From Calothrix sp. NIES-3974 (GTDB lineage Bacteria; Cyanobacteriota; Cyanobacteriia; Cyanobacteriales; Nostocaceae): a DNA stretch of 64,000 nucleotides. Below are positions 18,900 through 28,207 of the stretch, piece by piece (the stretch's first letter is position 1; each line of letters opens with the position of its first letter). Location of the stretch: NCBI RefSeq assembly GCF_002368395.1, contig NZ_AP018254.1, forward strand, positions 5,208,001 to 5,272,000, written 5' to 3'. Under the pieces are notes generated by a model, which was not told the DNA's origin, made no database searches, and saw only the letters and a list, made by a program, of their open reading frames with translations. A program made the translations under genes and the position numbers.

Positions 18900-19139
18900 G
18901 CTAGAGTTTTTAGACCAGACTCAAGTAGCTTTGTAATCTTTATCTTGCCATCGAACTAACGACTCGCATGACAACGCTGTTTATCATAGCATGTTATTTT
19001 GCTATGGCAATAGTATGGACATGCAAGCGGGTTTTGAATGTGCAATTTTGGAGTTAGTTGAGTATTATTCCCCCCCTCTCTCTGACTGGGAATCGGCAGC
19101 AGATTGAGGGGATTGTAATTTTTTGTAAACTTAGGTTAT

Positions 19140-19463
19140 TTAGGAAGCAAGAGCTACTTCCACCATCTGTTGTAATTCACCCTTTTGATAGAGTTCAATC
19201 ATGATATCGGAACCGCCGATAAATTCACCATTAATATAAACTTGGGGAATAGTTGGCCAGTTAGAGTACTCCTTAATTCCTTGGCGGATTTCATAGTCAT
19301 CCAGTACATCCACAGTTTCAAATGGTACACCCAAGGAGTTGAGAATCTGGACAACATTATTAGAGAAGCCGCACATCGGCATTAACTTGCTTCCCTTCAT
19401 AAAAACCAAAATTTTGTTATTTTTGATTAAACCATCAATCCGTGCTTGTAATTCTGGGGTCAT
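19140..19463 (-). CDS. grxD: Monothiol glutaredoxin, Grx4 family (CGFS type)
   Basis: 107 aa from the ATG at 19463, chosen because AGGA (19470-19473) sits six bases upstream; longer in-frame starts exist at 19469 and 19490. The active site is C31-G-F-S in MCGFSNNVV, followed by the glutathione-binding WPTIPQVYINGEFIGGSD motif. CGFS glutaredoxins bind a 2Fe-2S cluster with glutathione and take part in Fe-S cluster delivery and iron signalling. The gene lies 53 bp after bolA on the same strand, and Grx4-BolA pairs form known 2Fe-2S heterocomplexes. Confidence 0.97.
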   Translation of the reverse strand: MTPELQARIDGLIKNNKILVFMKGSKLMPMCGFSNNVVQILNSLGVPFETVDVLDDYEIRQGIKEYSNWPTIPQVYINGEFIGGSDIMIELYQKGELQQMVEVALAS

Positions 19464-19516
19464 ATTCATTCCTATGGTGCAAGTGTTCAAAAACGGTAAT
19501 TGGAAGTAGGGTCAAA

Positions 19517-19768
19517 TTAGCTGACTCCAGGAAATGTCTCTGGGGTGTAGGTTTTTAAAGCCAGAGCATGAATAGCTTCGCTAGACATCGCTTGTTGTAA
19601 TGCCCGGTAGACTAGCTGATGTTGTTGGACTAGTCCTTTGCCTGCAAACTGCGATGAAACCACCGTAACTTGGTAATGGTCGCCGCCCCCTGTCAGGTCT
19701 TGAACCTTTATTTGGGCATCGGGCAGTTCCGCCTTAATCATGGCTTCAACTTGATCTGGGGTAATCAT
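19517..19768 (-). CDS. bolA: BolA family protein
   Basis: 83 aa, typical of the family. It has the BolA fold signatures: [20 protein letters not shown] in the middle and [13 protein letters not shown] with the conserved His, which in Grx-BolA heterodimers helps ligate the 2Fe-2S cluster. The C-terminal [12 protein letters not shown] is also typical. It is the first gene of a two-gene unit with the CGFS glutaredoxin 53 bp downstream, which strongly supports a joint role in Fe-S or iron handling. The symbol denotes the family; other BolA paralogues may exist. Confidence 0.95.
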   Translation of the reverse strand: MITPDQVEAMIKAELPDAQIKVQDLTGGGDHYQVTVVSSQFAGKGLVQQHQLVYRALQQAMSSEAIHALALKTYTPETFPGVS

Positions 19769-20276
19769 CGCAATCTCTAGAGGTATCGATCTACTACTAA
19801 CAAAGTATAAGGTATCTGCCGTGGTCTAGAGAGGTGCGTTAATTGCTCAAGGATAGCCTTGAAGTCGGAGTTAGGGAATTCTATTGGTGCTGAAACGGTA
19901 ATAGAGTCAAAACAAAAGCCGCATGTTGTCTTAACTTGCGGCAGAAAATAGGTGAAAAAAGTGAGTTTGTAAAAATTCGGGAAAATTTGAATTTAGCAAA
20001 CAAATTTTATGGTGGTAGTGGGAAATTTAAATGGTTTGCTCCGGTAAGGGGGTGCAGGGGAGTGTATCTAAAAATCATCCTGTATTCTGTCTCTTGCCTC
20101 CTCTGCTGCCTAACTTAACGTGAGTTCGATGAACCTCACCCCAACCCCTCTCCGTTCTGCGGAGAGGGGCAGAAAAATCTGTGGTTTTAGCCAAAAATCA
20201 ATGTTTCCAAAGTCTGTATCCATTTCGGAGAGAGGATTGGAGAGGGGTTATTTGAATCCGTCGAATTCACCTTAAC
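19769..20276. other. Intergenic with CCCCTCTCCG hairpin repeat
   Basis: No gene is supported. At 20145-20169 CCCCTCTCCG pairs perfectly with CGGAGAGGGG around TTCTG, within CCTCACCCCAACCCCTCTCC, a repeat sequence common in cyanobacterial spacers. A half-copy (GGAGAGGGG) follows near 20240. It may help terminate the gene at 20277. Confidence 0.5.
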
Positions 20277-20879
20277 TTACTTTTTCGGTGCGGGGGTGAT
20301 TGGTTTAAAATTGCCTCTTTCAAAGGGTACGTCGGCAAAACCGAGTTCGAGTAATTGTTGATAGGCTTTGCTGCCGAGTTCGCGGGAGGGATTTTGGCTT
20401 TTAATGACTTGGACGAGGAGGGGAACAGCAAGTTCGGGCTTATTTTGGGCGCGATAGACAAGGGCGAGGCGGTAGGTGGATTCGTCACGCATTTGGGCAC
20501 TTTCTAGGGCTTTTCTGCGGTGGGAGTCGGCGACGCGGTTGTCGATACCAGAAAAGCTAGAGGTTAAATCTTGGTAGAAGTTGGAAAGTTGGTTAAAAAC
20601 TAGTCGGGCTTCTTGGAGCTTTTTGACAGCCGAGTCGTAGTTTTGGGAAGAAACAGCGCTTTCGGCTTCGCTCATCAACCGTTTCCCACCATCGAAACTG
20701 AGAATACTACTGCTTTGGGCTGTGGGACGAAGGATATTCGGGTCGTTGGGGTCGATGGCTTGATTGGGGTTGTTTGGTAATGCCTGCGCGAATCCACGTA
20801 CCGGAATCAGAAAACTAGCTGTTGCTAGCAGTGATACGCAACAGAGGCGTAGCCAGGGAACGGTTGTAGCAAATTTCAT
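20277..20879 (-). CDS. Secreted helical (TPR-like) protein, function unknown
   Basis: 200 aa. A clear signal peptide (residues about 1-32, ending GFAQA) predicts a periplasmic or lumenal location. Residues 60-185 are helical with TPR-like spacing (AESAVSSQNYDSAVKKLQEA, TYRLALVYRAQNKPELAVPLL), followed by a short Pro/Lys tail. I recognise it as the sort of conserved cyanobacterial hypothetical seen in related genomes but cannot give a function. The start is ATG 20879. The gene is divergent from the subtilase gene, with 238 bp between them. Confidence 0.7.
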   Translation of the reverse strand: MKFATTVPWLRLCCVSLLATASFLIPVRGFAQALPNNPNQAIDPNDPNILRPTAQSSSILSFDGGKRLMSEAESAVSSQNYDSAVKKLQEARLVFNQLSNFYQDLTSSFSGIDNRVADSHRRKALESAQMRDESTYRLALVYRAQNKPELAVPLLVQVIKSQNPSRELGSKAYQQLLELGFADVPFERGNFKPITPAPKK

Positions 20880-21117
20880 AAAGTAACAGCGCGCAACAAC
20901 TCAATAAATAAAGTGAAAAAATTAGACTTTGGGTATCTTAGCCTTGTTTGGTTGTTTCACCAAGCAAACCTAAATACGAAAGTTTTACGGATTTAGACCG
21001 TATTGGGTTCAACTCAGGTTCCCACAAATTTAGCGATCGCGGTAACATAGGTGTGCTAGCAATGGTTATTGTTGAGCAAATCGCCGCTAATTACAACTTT
21101 TCTACTCCTGTGTCACT

Positions 21118-23181
21118 ATGTCAACAAATTCCCTCGGTACGATTTTACAGCGCGGTGGCGAAGAATTGCTGTTGGAAAAGGTCAGCGATCGCTTTACAAT
21201 TCGTCCCGCAAAACCCCTTTCTGCCTATGAGTTATCGGCGGCGAATTGGGGTAATTGGCGCAGGAGTATTCCGAATGGAGATTTACAGCTATTTGCCATT
21301 GATCCGGAGCAGTTGGAGCAGGCAATGACGACTGCGCGTAGTTCTCCTCTGGTGGTATTTGCCAGCCATGTTTACCAAATTCCCAATAATCCGGGTACCT
21401 TTGTTTATCTCGGTGATGAAATTACCATTGAGTTTGCCAGTGGGGTGGATGCGGCTCAAATCAATAGCCTTACTAGTCGCTATGGTTTGATTCTGGAACG
21501 GGCAATTCCCGAATTAGATAATACGTTTGTCTTTCGGGTGGGAGAGTCGGCGACGGAAAATCCGGTGAAAATTGCCAATCGTCTCCAACAGGAACCTGTG
21601 GTGTTGTTGGCGGAACCAAATATTATTATTCAGCAGGAAAGCCATTATACGCCCCGTGAACCCCTGTATCGAGAGCAATGGTATCTCCATCACCAAGGTG
21701 GTTCCCAACTGGCAGTTACCTCCCATATTCAGGCGGAAAAGGCTTGGGATGTGACGCGGGGAGTGCGTTCGGTGGTGGTGGCAGTGGTGGATGATTCCTT
21801 TGACCTCAACCACCCCGATTTACAGGGGAAAGGGAAAATAGTTGCTCCCCGCGATTTGAAAGATAATGATTTTTTACCATTACCCGGGGAACGGGAAACT
21901 AGTCACGGTACAGCCTGTGCTGGAATTGCGATCGCGGAAGAAAATGGGGAAGGAATTATTGGTGTCGCTCCGGGATGTGCTTTGATGCCGATTCGCACCA
22001 CGGGTTATCTGGATGATGCTTCCGTTGAGGCTATTTTTGATTGGGCTGTGGAACAGGGAGCAAGTGTGATTTCCTGTAGTTGGGGTGCATCGGCGGTGTA
22101 TTTTCCCCTGTCTTTGCGTCAAAGGGCAGCAATTACTAGAGCCGCTACTAAAGGTCGCAATGGTAAAGGCTGTGTCATTTTGTTTGCGGCAGGTAATTCC
22201 AATCGCCCTGTGAATGGCTCGGTGAATGAACGCAACTGGCCGAAAAATGTGCTATCGGGAAATACTAAGTGGCTCAGTGGATTTGCGATTCACCCGGATG
22301 TAATTGCTGTCTCTGCATCCACAAGTTTGAATCAAAAAGCCGCCTACAGTAATTGGGGTGAAGAAATATCTGTGTGTGCCCCTAGTAACAATGCTCCCCC
22401 AGGAATTTGGTTTCAACAAACAGGTTTTATTTATACCCAACCAGCCATTTCCGCCTCCTTACCCGGATTAGGTATGTTTACCACTGACCAAATTGGTGCT
22501 GCTGGCTATGACACAGGAAATTTTACCCGCAATTTTGGTGGGACTTCTGCCGCTACACCTGTTGTCGCTGGAGTTGCAGCTCTAATTTTATCCGTTAATC
22601 CGGATTTAACGGCTCAACAGGTGAAGAGTATATTACAAGCGACGGCAGATAAAATCGTGGATACACAAGTTGATCCCCAGTTAGGGATAAAGGGTGGTAG
22701 TTACAATGTCAATGGTCATTCCCTTTGGTTTGGCTATGGCAAGGTTAACGCTTTTGCAGCTGTGGAAGTTGCACGTAATACCCGCTTGAGTTTTCCCCAT
22801 CGGAGTTTACGTCCCATTAAAGCTGAAAATTTAAATACAGTAGTGATTCCAGATGCCGATCCCAATGGGGTCAAAAGTCCGATTTTGATGACCGATACTG
22901 GTGCAGTTGGGGATATTCAAGTGCGGGTTGATATTAATCACAATTTTTTGGGTGATTTAGAAATCTACCTCATCGCACCAAATCAGCAAAGGGTATTGAT
23001 CCAACCACGGACTTTAGGACGACAAACCAAACTCAAAAGAATATACACAACCCATCAACAACCATCTCTAACCCAGCTGTTGAACCAATCAGCCGCAGGT
23101 CGTTGGCAACTTTGGATTGTTGACCATGCTGTCAACGATGTGGGAACACTTAATTGGTGGGAATTAACCGTATCCGTGTGA
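21118..23181 (+). CDS. S8 (subtilisin-like) serine protease with P domain
   Basis: 687 aa. The catalytic triad is clear: D225 (VAVVDDSFDLNHP), H263 (SHGTACAGIA) and S477 (GGTSAATPVVAG). Residues 1-165 look like a propeptide region. Residues about 560-687 form a proprotein-convertase P domain (GDIQVRVDINHNFLGDLEIYLIAP, GRWQLWIVDHA), the kexin/furin-like arrangement. It resembles the calcium-dependent protease PrcA of Anabaena, which shares this layout, but paralogues exist so I leave the symbol blank. No standard signal peptide is visible at the called start, so secretion is uncertain. Confidence 0.92.
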   Translation: MSTNSLGTILQRGGEELLLEKVSDRFTIRPAKPLSAYELSAANWGNWRRSIPNGDLQLFAIDPEQLEQAMTTARSSPLVVFASHVYQIPNNPGTFVYLGDEITIEFASGVDAAQINSLTSRYGLILERAIPELDNTFVFRVGESATENPVKIANRLQQEPVVLLAEPNIIIQQESHYTPREPLYREQWYLHHQGGSQLAVTSHIQAEKAWDVTRGVRSVVVAVVDDSFDLNHPDLQGKGKIVAPRDLKDNDFLPLPGERETSHGTACAGIAIAEENGEGIIGVAPGCALMPIRTTGYLDDASVEAIFDWAVEQGASVISCSWGASAVYFPLSLRQRAAITRAATKGRNGKGCVILFAAGNSNRPVNGSVNERNWPKNVLSGNTKWLSGFAIHPDVIAVSASTSLNQKAAYSNWGEEISVCAPSNNAPPGIWFQQTGFIYTQPAISASLPGLGMFTTDQIGAAGYDTGNFTRNFGGTSAATPVVAGVAALILSVNPDLTAQQVKSILQATADKIVDTQVDPQLGIKGGSYNVNGHSLWFGYGKVNAFAAVEVARNTRLSFPHRSLRPIKAENLNTVVIPDADPNGVKSPILMTDTGAVGDIQVRVDINHNFLGDLEIYLIAPNQQRVLIQPRTLGRQTKLKRIYTTHQQPSLTQLLNQSAAGRWQLWIVDHAVNDVGTLNWWELTVSV

Positions 23182-23238
23182 CAGGGGATAGGAGTTAGGA
23201 GTTAGGGAAGAAAAATTTCCTGTTTGCTCAAAACCTGG

Positions 23239-24006
23239 TTAAGAATTGGCTATTTTCACAAAATGGTGATCAGCAAGGTCCGATCCATGACAACTCAATT
23301 TTTGCAAAGCTTGGGTTAAATCACTCATCAATCGTTTCGCATTATCTTTGCTATCACCCTGCATATAATCCCTGACCTGAATGGGTTTACCGATTTGGAT
23401 ATGGATATCAGTCCCCCAGGAAGGATTTTCTTGACTGTAGGTAATACCAATGGGGAGAATTTTTACCCCTAAACCCGGTGTGGTTGCTTCTGCACTTAAA
23501 GCCAAACGGGAAATACCTGGTTTGAGGGGGTGAAGTTTACCTTTACGGATTCCTCCTTCCGGAAAAATTACTAAAATTTCTCCCTGACGTAATATATCCA
23601 TCGCGTGTCGCAAGGTGGAAACAGAGGGATGTTTCGCATTTACCGCAAAACCACCTAAACGACGAATAAACCATCCCTGGATTCCGGTACACTCGGTGCT
23701 AGTCACCATAAAACGTAAATCACGTCCACTCACCATCCTTCCTGTCGCATAGGGTACAAGTAAGGCATCCCAACGGGAACGGTGGGTCGGTGCAAGTAAA
23801 ACTGGACCACTTCTAGGAATATTTTCTTGGCCAGTCACTTGAATCTGCCCAAAGAATAATGGCATCAAAAAATTATGCCCCAGAAAATAGGCAAGGGAAC
23901 TTAACCAAGGCGAGATATAGGAGGTTGTAGATATTACCTCAATATTGGTTTTCCCAGCGAAAGATTGCGGATGACTCCGTTCCGAGGAAGAATTAACTCG
24001 CATCAT
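23239..24006 (-). CDS. Lysophospholipid acyltransferase (PlsC-like)
   Basis: 255 aa; two adjacent ATG codons at 24006 and 24003 could start it. The acyltransferase motif I is H75-R-S-R-W-D80 (HX4D), and motif III is FPEGGIRKGK. The conserved PLKPGISRLAL block follows. These identify the PlsC/LPLAT superfamily, which transfers an acyl group to lysophosphatidate or related lipids at the membrane. FPEGG in place of the usual FPEGT suggests a subgroup whose exact acceptor is uncertain. It converges with the subtilase gene, 57 bp apart. Confidence 0.9.
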   Translation of the reverse strand: MMRVNSSSERSHPQSFAGKTNIEVISTTSYISPWLSSLAYFLGHNFLMPLFFGQIQVTGQENIPRSGPVLLAPTHRSRWDALLVPYATGRMVSGRDLRFMVTSTECTGIQGWFIRRLGGFAVNAKHPSVSTLRHAMDILRQGEILVIFPEGGIRKGKLHPLKPGISRLALSAEATTPGLGVKILPIGITYSQENPSWGTDIHIQIGKPIQVRDYMQGDSKDNAKRLMSDLTQALQKLSCHGSDLADHHFVKIANS

Positions 24007-24123
24007 AACGGCAGGTGCTGACTGGTGGATAATATGTGATCAAAACTTTGATTAGATACACCGTAGATTTTCTTCCCTGATTTTTGTAACCGCAACTGGA
24101 CAGTTTGGATGCTGTCCTTGAAT

Positions 24124-24615
24124 TTACTCGTAATTTACCCTATGTCGCCGATTTGCAAACCAATTTTTTAATTGTTGCCGACATTCATCTTCCAAGATGC
24201 CACCGATGACACGTAGCTTATGATTTGATAATAGACTATCGGGAATATTCTCCACAGTCCTCACCGCACCAGTTTTCGCGTCATCGACTCCATAAACTAG
24301 AAGTCCTAGTCGAGCTTGGATGATTGCTCCTGTACACATCGGACAGGGTTCCAGGGTGACATAGAGGGTACACGGTTGTAAACGCCAAGTTTTTAACCTT
24401 TGCGCTGCTGTACGGAGGGCGATAATTTCCGCGTGAGCAGTGGGATCGCGATCGCGTTCTTTGCGATTTGCTCCTTCGGCAATCAAATTACCGTTTGCAT
24501 CAATCACAACCGCACCAACGGGAACATCACCTGCATCGCCAGCAAATTTAGCTAATTCTAAAGCGTGTTTCATCCATTGTCTATGTATAAGATATTCTGA
24601 ATACTGAGTTAACAT
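24124..24615 (-). CDS. tadA: tRNA adenosine(34) deaminase
   Basis: 163 aa from the ATG at 24615. A longer in-frame start at 24681 would add a low-complexity N-terminus encoded by GGGAGTAGGGAG-type repeat DNA, so I reject it. Zinc ligands and the catalytic Glu are H61-A-E63 and P-C91-P-M-C94, the cytidine-deaminase-fold pattern. With DVPVGAVV and GANRKERDRDPTAHAE this is TadA, which converts A34 to inosine in the tRNA-Arg anticodon. It is essential in most bacteria. It is transcribed divergently from psb34. Confidence 0.96.
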   Translation of the reverse strand: MLTQYSEYLIHRQWMKHALELAKFAGDAGDVPVGAVVIDANGNLIAEGANRKERDRDPTAHAEIIALRTAAQRLKTWRLQPCTLYVTLEPCPMCTGAIIQARLGLLVYGVDDAKTGAVRTVENIPDSLLSNHKLRVIGGILEDECRQQLKNWFANRRHRVNYE

Positions 24616-24810
24616 TTTTTTATTTTTTCGGGAGTAGGGAGATGGTGAAGTTGGGTGTTGATTGCAGTTGTCTGGTATCACAGTCAGATATCCATCTTCC
24701 GTTCATTATTTATGTAACGATTCATCTACAAAGTTATGAGTACTGCAAGCAATCATGTAACATTAGGCAAATAATTGAGATCAAAGTCACCAAATAAGGG
24801 ATTTAATATC

Positions 24811-24990
24811 ATGCCATACACTACAGAGGAAGGCGGACGTTTAAATAACTTTGCTCGCGAACCCAAGGTTTATCAAGCGGAGGCAATGACTGCGAGTCAA
24901 AAACGGAATACTCTCATCTTGGGTATTGGGACTGCGGTGCTTGTCGGTGGCTTGGTAGGGGTTGCATTTTTAGTGTCTAGTGGTGGCTAA
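24811..24990 (+). CDS. psb34: Photosystem II assembly protein Psb34 (ssl1498 family)
   Basis: 59 aa from the ATG at 24811; an upstream in-frame start is not supported by the family. The N-terminus MPYTTEEGGRLNNFA and the EPKVYQAEAMT segment are diagnostic of the ssl1498/Psb34 family. A single transmembrane helix spans about residues 34-54 (LILGIGTAVLVGGLVGVAFLV). Psb34 resembles high-light-inducible proteins and binds CP47-containing photosystem II assembly intermediates in the thylakoid. A strong terminator lies about 190 bp downstream. Together with PsbQ it marks the host as an oxygenic phototroph. Confidence 0.93.
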   Translation: MPYTTEEGGRLNNFAREPKVYQAEAMTASQKRNTLILGIGTAVLVGGLVGVAFLVSSGG

Positions 24991-25386
24991 ATTAATACAG
25001 GTGTTCAACTGCGAAAGCTTGTGAAATAGGGATGGGATAAATCTAAATTTTTGCTCCTGTTTACTCTTCTTTCTATGGCTGCGATGCTCCAAAGGAGCCG
25101 CTACACGATCGCCAATTCCCACCTTCTTGACTCTTTTGCATAAAATGTAGCTGGAAATACTTGCAGATATTGCTATCATCAATCAGGTTCCGATATCAAG
25201 TTGGAACCTGATTTTTGTTAAAATCACATACCATACAAGTATAATAATACACTTTATTATCTAGCCAGATATAAAAAAATGTCCTGACTAGATAAATTTA
25301 GGCTTGAAAACCGATGTGATAGGTAGAAATGTTCACCAATCTTTGTTCAAAATACAGATAAACAGTGTATTGGCGGTGATGCCACC
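24991..25386. other. Intergenic with terminator
   Basis: 396-bp spacer. Apart from the terminator at 25182-25217 it holds AT-rich DNA upstream of the TPR gene and no supported gene. Confidence 0.45.
25182..25217 (+). terminator. Rho-independent terminator downstream of psb34
   Basis: ATCAGGTTCC (25182-25191) pairs perfectly with GGAACCTGAT (25203-25212) around an 11-nt loop and is followed by TTTTTG. It is about 190 nt after the psb34 stop, implying a long 3' untranslated region or a separate short transcript. Confidence 0.75.
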
Positions 25387-27579
25387 ATGAGCGTAAATGA
25401 TACTGCACACCCAGAAAATTCTGCTTGGAATAAGCAGGTATATCACCGCTTAAAGTTGTCCCTGAGTTTAGGGTTACGGCGACAAATTTTTATAGCGGTA
25501 TGTGATGATTTGAATCTCCGTAATCAGGTGGCTGCGAAGTTACATTCGACACTAGCCTACCCAGTGAGTCAGGTTTTAAATCAGCCGGCAAATGCCTATG
25601 AAGCAAGTACACCAGCTTACCCGCGCTTGGTGACTTTGCGTCTGAATATGAGTGATCCCCATCCGATTGGGCAAATTAATCAGTGGTTGATTAGTTATCC
25701 ACCTCCGGTGGTGGGAAAAACTGCGGACACACCGGGAAAAGCCTTACCAATTCCGGCGTTTCAGATTGTTGGGGTGGAGCAGTTAACTCGCCAACCAGTG
25801 GCAATTCAGCGTCTATTTTTGCAATATTTACGGTCGAGTGAGCAGAGTTTAGCAAGTCCAGAAACTGCGCGGGTATTGGAATCAAGTATCTTGCTGTGGG
25901 TTCCCCGTCCTTGGTTACACGCGATACAGCAGTCCGCTCCCCAATTTTGGCGCTGTCGAACGGGGGTATTTGTGTTTGCGGGAGAACCGACACCAATGGT
26001 ACAGGGTCGGGGAACACCGGAACGTTTTTCGGGGACAAGGGGTATTGATCTAGGGGATTTTGAACAAACCTTAGATCAGGATATTTTAGAGGAGCAGATT
26101 CCGACGGAGGATTTTGATTTTCCCAAGGAGAGTTTGGTCAATCGGGGACACCCATCAGAACCACCTGGGAAAAGGGAAGATGGGGATATTTTAGCGGTGG
26201 GATTGGTCCAGGAGGAGGGTTTCCCCCAGGAGAGAGAGAACACACCTGCTCCGGTGAAATCTAGCTATAGTTCACCGATTACCAAAGAATTAACGGAACT
26301 GGTTTTAGCCACCATTGACACCGCGATCGCCGAATCACAGATCACGGATGAGTCACCGCAACAGTTATTGGCAGAAATTGAGGCTTTACATGCCAATAAT
26401 GCTTCGGCTGTGGATTTAGCCCAAGCCTATCAAAACTTAGGTAATTTCTACCGTCACCAAATTGAGCAAGGACATGCAACCCTGGAACATTTGATGGTGG
26501 CAATTATAGCCTATCAAGAGGCAATTACCCTCGATGAAGTTTCACCCCAGATTCCTGATATTTTAAACGATTTGGGAACCTTATATTGGATGTTGTACCG
26601 TACACCCCCAAATTCGGAGGAGGGACAATCCTATATTGAACAGGGAATTGAATTTTATCAGTTGGCGCTACGGTTAATTTCGCCACAAAGCCATCCGGAA
26701 ACCTACGCAAGAGTCCATAATAACTTAGGAACGGCTTTTGGCGATTTAGCGAGGTTTAATAATCCGGCGGAAAATTGGCAAAATGCTGTGTCTGCTTATA
26801 CGGAGGCACTCCATTACCGAACGGCAGAAATGGAGCCGCTAAAGTACGCAGCTTGCCAAAACAATTTAGGTACAGCCTACTGGCATCTAGCCCAGTATAA
26901 CCAACCAGTAGAACATTTGAAAAAAGCGATCGCTGCCTACAATTTGGCACTGGTGTACTATACGCCAATTCAGGAACCGCTCAAATACGGGATGATTCAA
27001 AATAACATTGGTACTGCCTATTGGAACTTAGCCCAGTATGAGCAACCACCGGAAAATCTGCAAAAGGCGATTGATGCCTATCGGGAAGCATTAAAATACC
27101 GTACACCAGCCACTTTACCAGCAGCCTGTGCCGCAACCCAAAATAATTTGGGAACAGCATTTTGGCATTTAGCCAATCAAATCCAAACCAGTAAGGAAGA
27201 ACGACATAAATTACTGGAAAAATGTATCAGCGCTTATCAAGAAGCGTTAGGATTAGCCCATTCCCTCCAAGGAATGACCTTAAGTTTCGATGTCTTTGCC
27301 ACCCATAATAATCTGGGATTAGCCCATTATCAACTGGTGACAGATACCTACTACCAGGGAGATAAAAGCGATCGCACTCAGCATTTAGAATCGTCCCTAG
27401 ATAATCATCTGCAAGCTCTCAACGGCTTAAGCAAACAACCGGATGCCTACCAAGCCACAATAACCTACATCGTCAAAACAGTCCGAGCTTTCCACAGCGA
27501 GTTAGGGATTCAAGGACAAAATTTGGCCCTTTCCAAAGTTCCAGGACAATTACTACCGGAGATTTTACCGAAAATTTAG
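25387..27579 (+). CDS. Large TPR protein with possible degenerate NTPase-like N-terminus
   Basis: 730 aa, soluble. Residues about 1-200 show alternating hydrophobic strands arranged like an AAA/STAND ATPase (RRQIFIAVCDD, PAFQIVGVEQL, SSILLWVPRPW, TGVFVFAG), but there is no GxxxxGK(S/T) P-loop. Residues about 200-320 are low-complexity and acidic. Residues 330-700 hold long TPR units of about 45 residues (QNNLGTAYWHLAQYNQPVEHLKKAIAAY, cut here), similar in spacing to kinesin-light-chain-type TPRs. The protein is probably a scaffold or sensor. The NTPase-like reading is my inference from pattern alone. I assign no specific function. Confidence 0.8.
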   Translation: MSVNDTAHPENSAWNKQVYHRLKLSLSLGLRRQIFIAVCDDLNLRNQVAAKLHSTLAYPVSQVLNQPANAYEASTPAYPRLVTLRLNMSDPHPIGQINQWLISYPPPVVGKTADTPGKALPIPAFQIVGVEQLTRQPVAIQRLFLQYLRSSEQSLASPETARVLESSILLWVPRPWLHAIQQSAPQFWRCRTGVFVFAGEPTPMVQGRGTPERFSGTRGIDLGDFEQTLDQDILEEQIPTEDFDFPKESLVNRGHPSEPPGKREDGDILAVGLVQEEGFPQERENTPAPVKSSYSSPITKELTELVLATIDTAIAESQITDESPQQLLAEIEALHANNASAVDLAQAYQNLGNFYRHQIEQGHATLEHLMVAIIAYQEAITLDEVSPQIPDILNDLGTLYWMLYRTPPNSEEGQSYIEQGIEFYQLALRLISPQSHPETYARVHNNLGTAFGDLARFNNPAENWQNAVSAYTEALHYRTAEMEPLKYAACQNNLGTAYWHLAQYNQPVEHLKKAIAAYNLALVYYTPIQEPLKYGMIQNNIGTAYWNLAQYEQPPENLQKAIDAYREALKYRTPATLPAACAATQNNLGTAFWHLANQIQTSKEERHKLLEKCISAYQEALGLAHSLQGMTLSFDVFATHNNLGLAHYQLVTDTYYQGDKSDRTQHLESSLDNHLQALNGLSKQPDAYQATITYIVKTVRAFHSELGIQGQNLALSKVPGQLLPEILPKI

Positions 27580-27601
27580 TACGTGAAATACAAGTAGGGA
27601 G

Positions 27602-27621
27602 AGACGCGACATGTCGCGTCT
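27602..27621. repeat. Perfect 20-bp palindrome (AGACGCGACATGTCGCGTCT)
   Basis: It is fully self-complementary. The same arms occur at 39055 (centre ATAT) and, with a mismatched centre, at 51273. It lies about 23 bp after the TPR-gene stop. Confidence 0.65.
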
Positions 27622-27693
27622 GTAAGGGAATCGGAAATAGTTTATACGGACGACATTAAAAATTAATTCACTCAGGTCTAGAGCAACTTGATT

Positions 27694-28026
27694 CAATACA
27701 GTTCAGTTAGACTTAAAAGCCTGATTATTGGGTAGGTTGAAGAATGTAGAGGCAGAGCTCGGGCTGTGTACCGCCTTTTTTGGGGTGGCAAATTCATGCA
27801 CAAACCGTGACAACAAACTTGTTCCAATACTGCGGCTGTTGATACATATAGGGAAGCTCTGCTTCCTGATTTGAGGCTGTAGCCCTCGTAGAATGCGTCC
27901 CCACGCGGAGCATAGGGACGAGATCATCACAAAAACTGTGTGAGCTTATGGGTAAATTTCCACAAAATTAACAGTCTACGCAAAGCCTCAACCCAACCTA
28001 CAGTTATCTTTAATTGAACCCTATTG
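27694..28026 (+). mobile_element. MITE-like element, complete (copy B, 333 bp)
   Basis: The left end CAATACAGTTCAGTTA and the right end (reverse complement CAATAGGGTTCAATTA) are imperfect terminal inverted repeats. The element is flanked by a perfect 10-bp direct repeat CAACTTGATT at 27684-27693 and 28027-28036, a target-site duplication. It has no transposase frame; the small open frame inside it is not gene-like. It is very similar along its whole length to copy C at 37376-37711, and its right part matches truncated copy A. Confidence 0.88.
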
Positions 28027-28207
28027 CAACTTGATTTATCAATAGAAAACACACCCATCGCAGCACCCTGGTTCCAAGCCCCTGCTTTCCAGTATAGGGT
28101 AATAATTACAAATTACGAATTACGTAGCTTGCTTCCCGCGTAGCGGGTATTACGTACGCGAAGCGTTGCCGTAGGCTATTACAAATTACAAATTAACCAA
28201 CATTCTC

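Larger units (their letters stand above)
27580..28207. other. Intergenic with palindrome, full mobile element and STRR
   Basis: The spacer between convergent genes carries a 20-bp palindrome (27602), a complete MITE-like element (27694-28026) and, at about 28107-28197, AATTACG/AATTACA repeats interrupted by a CCCGCGTAGCGGG hairpin and an ACGCGAAGCGT stretch. No gene seen. Confidence 0.6.
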
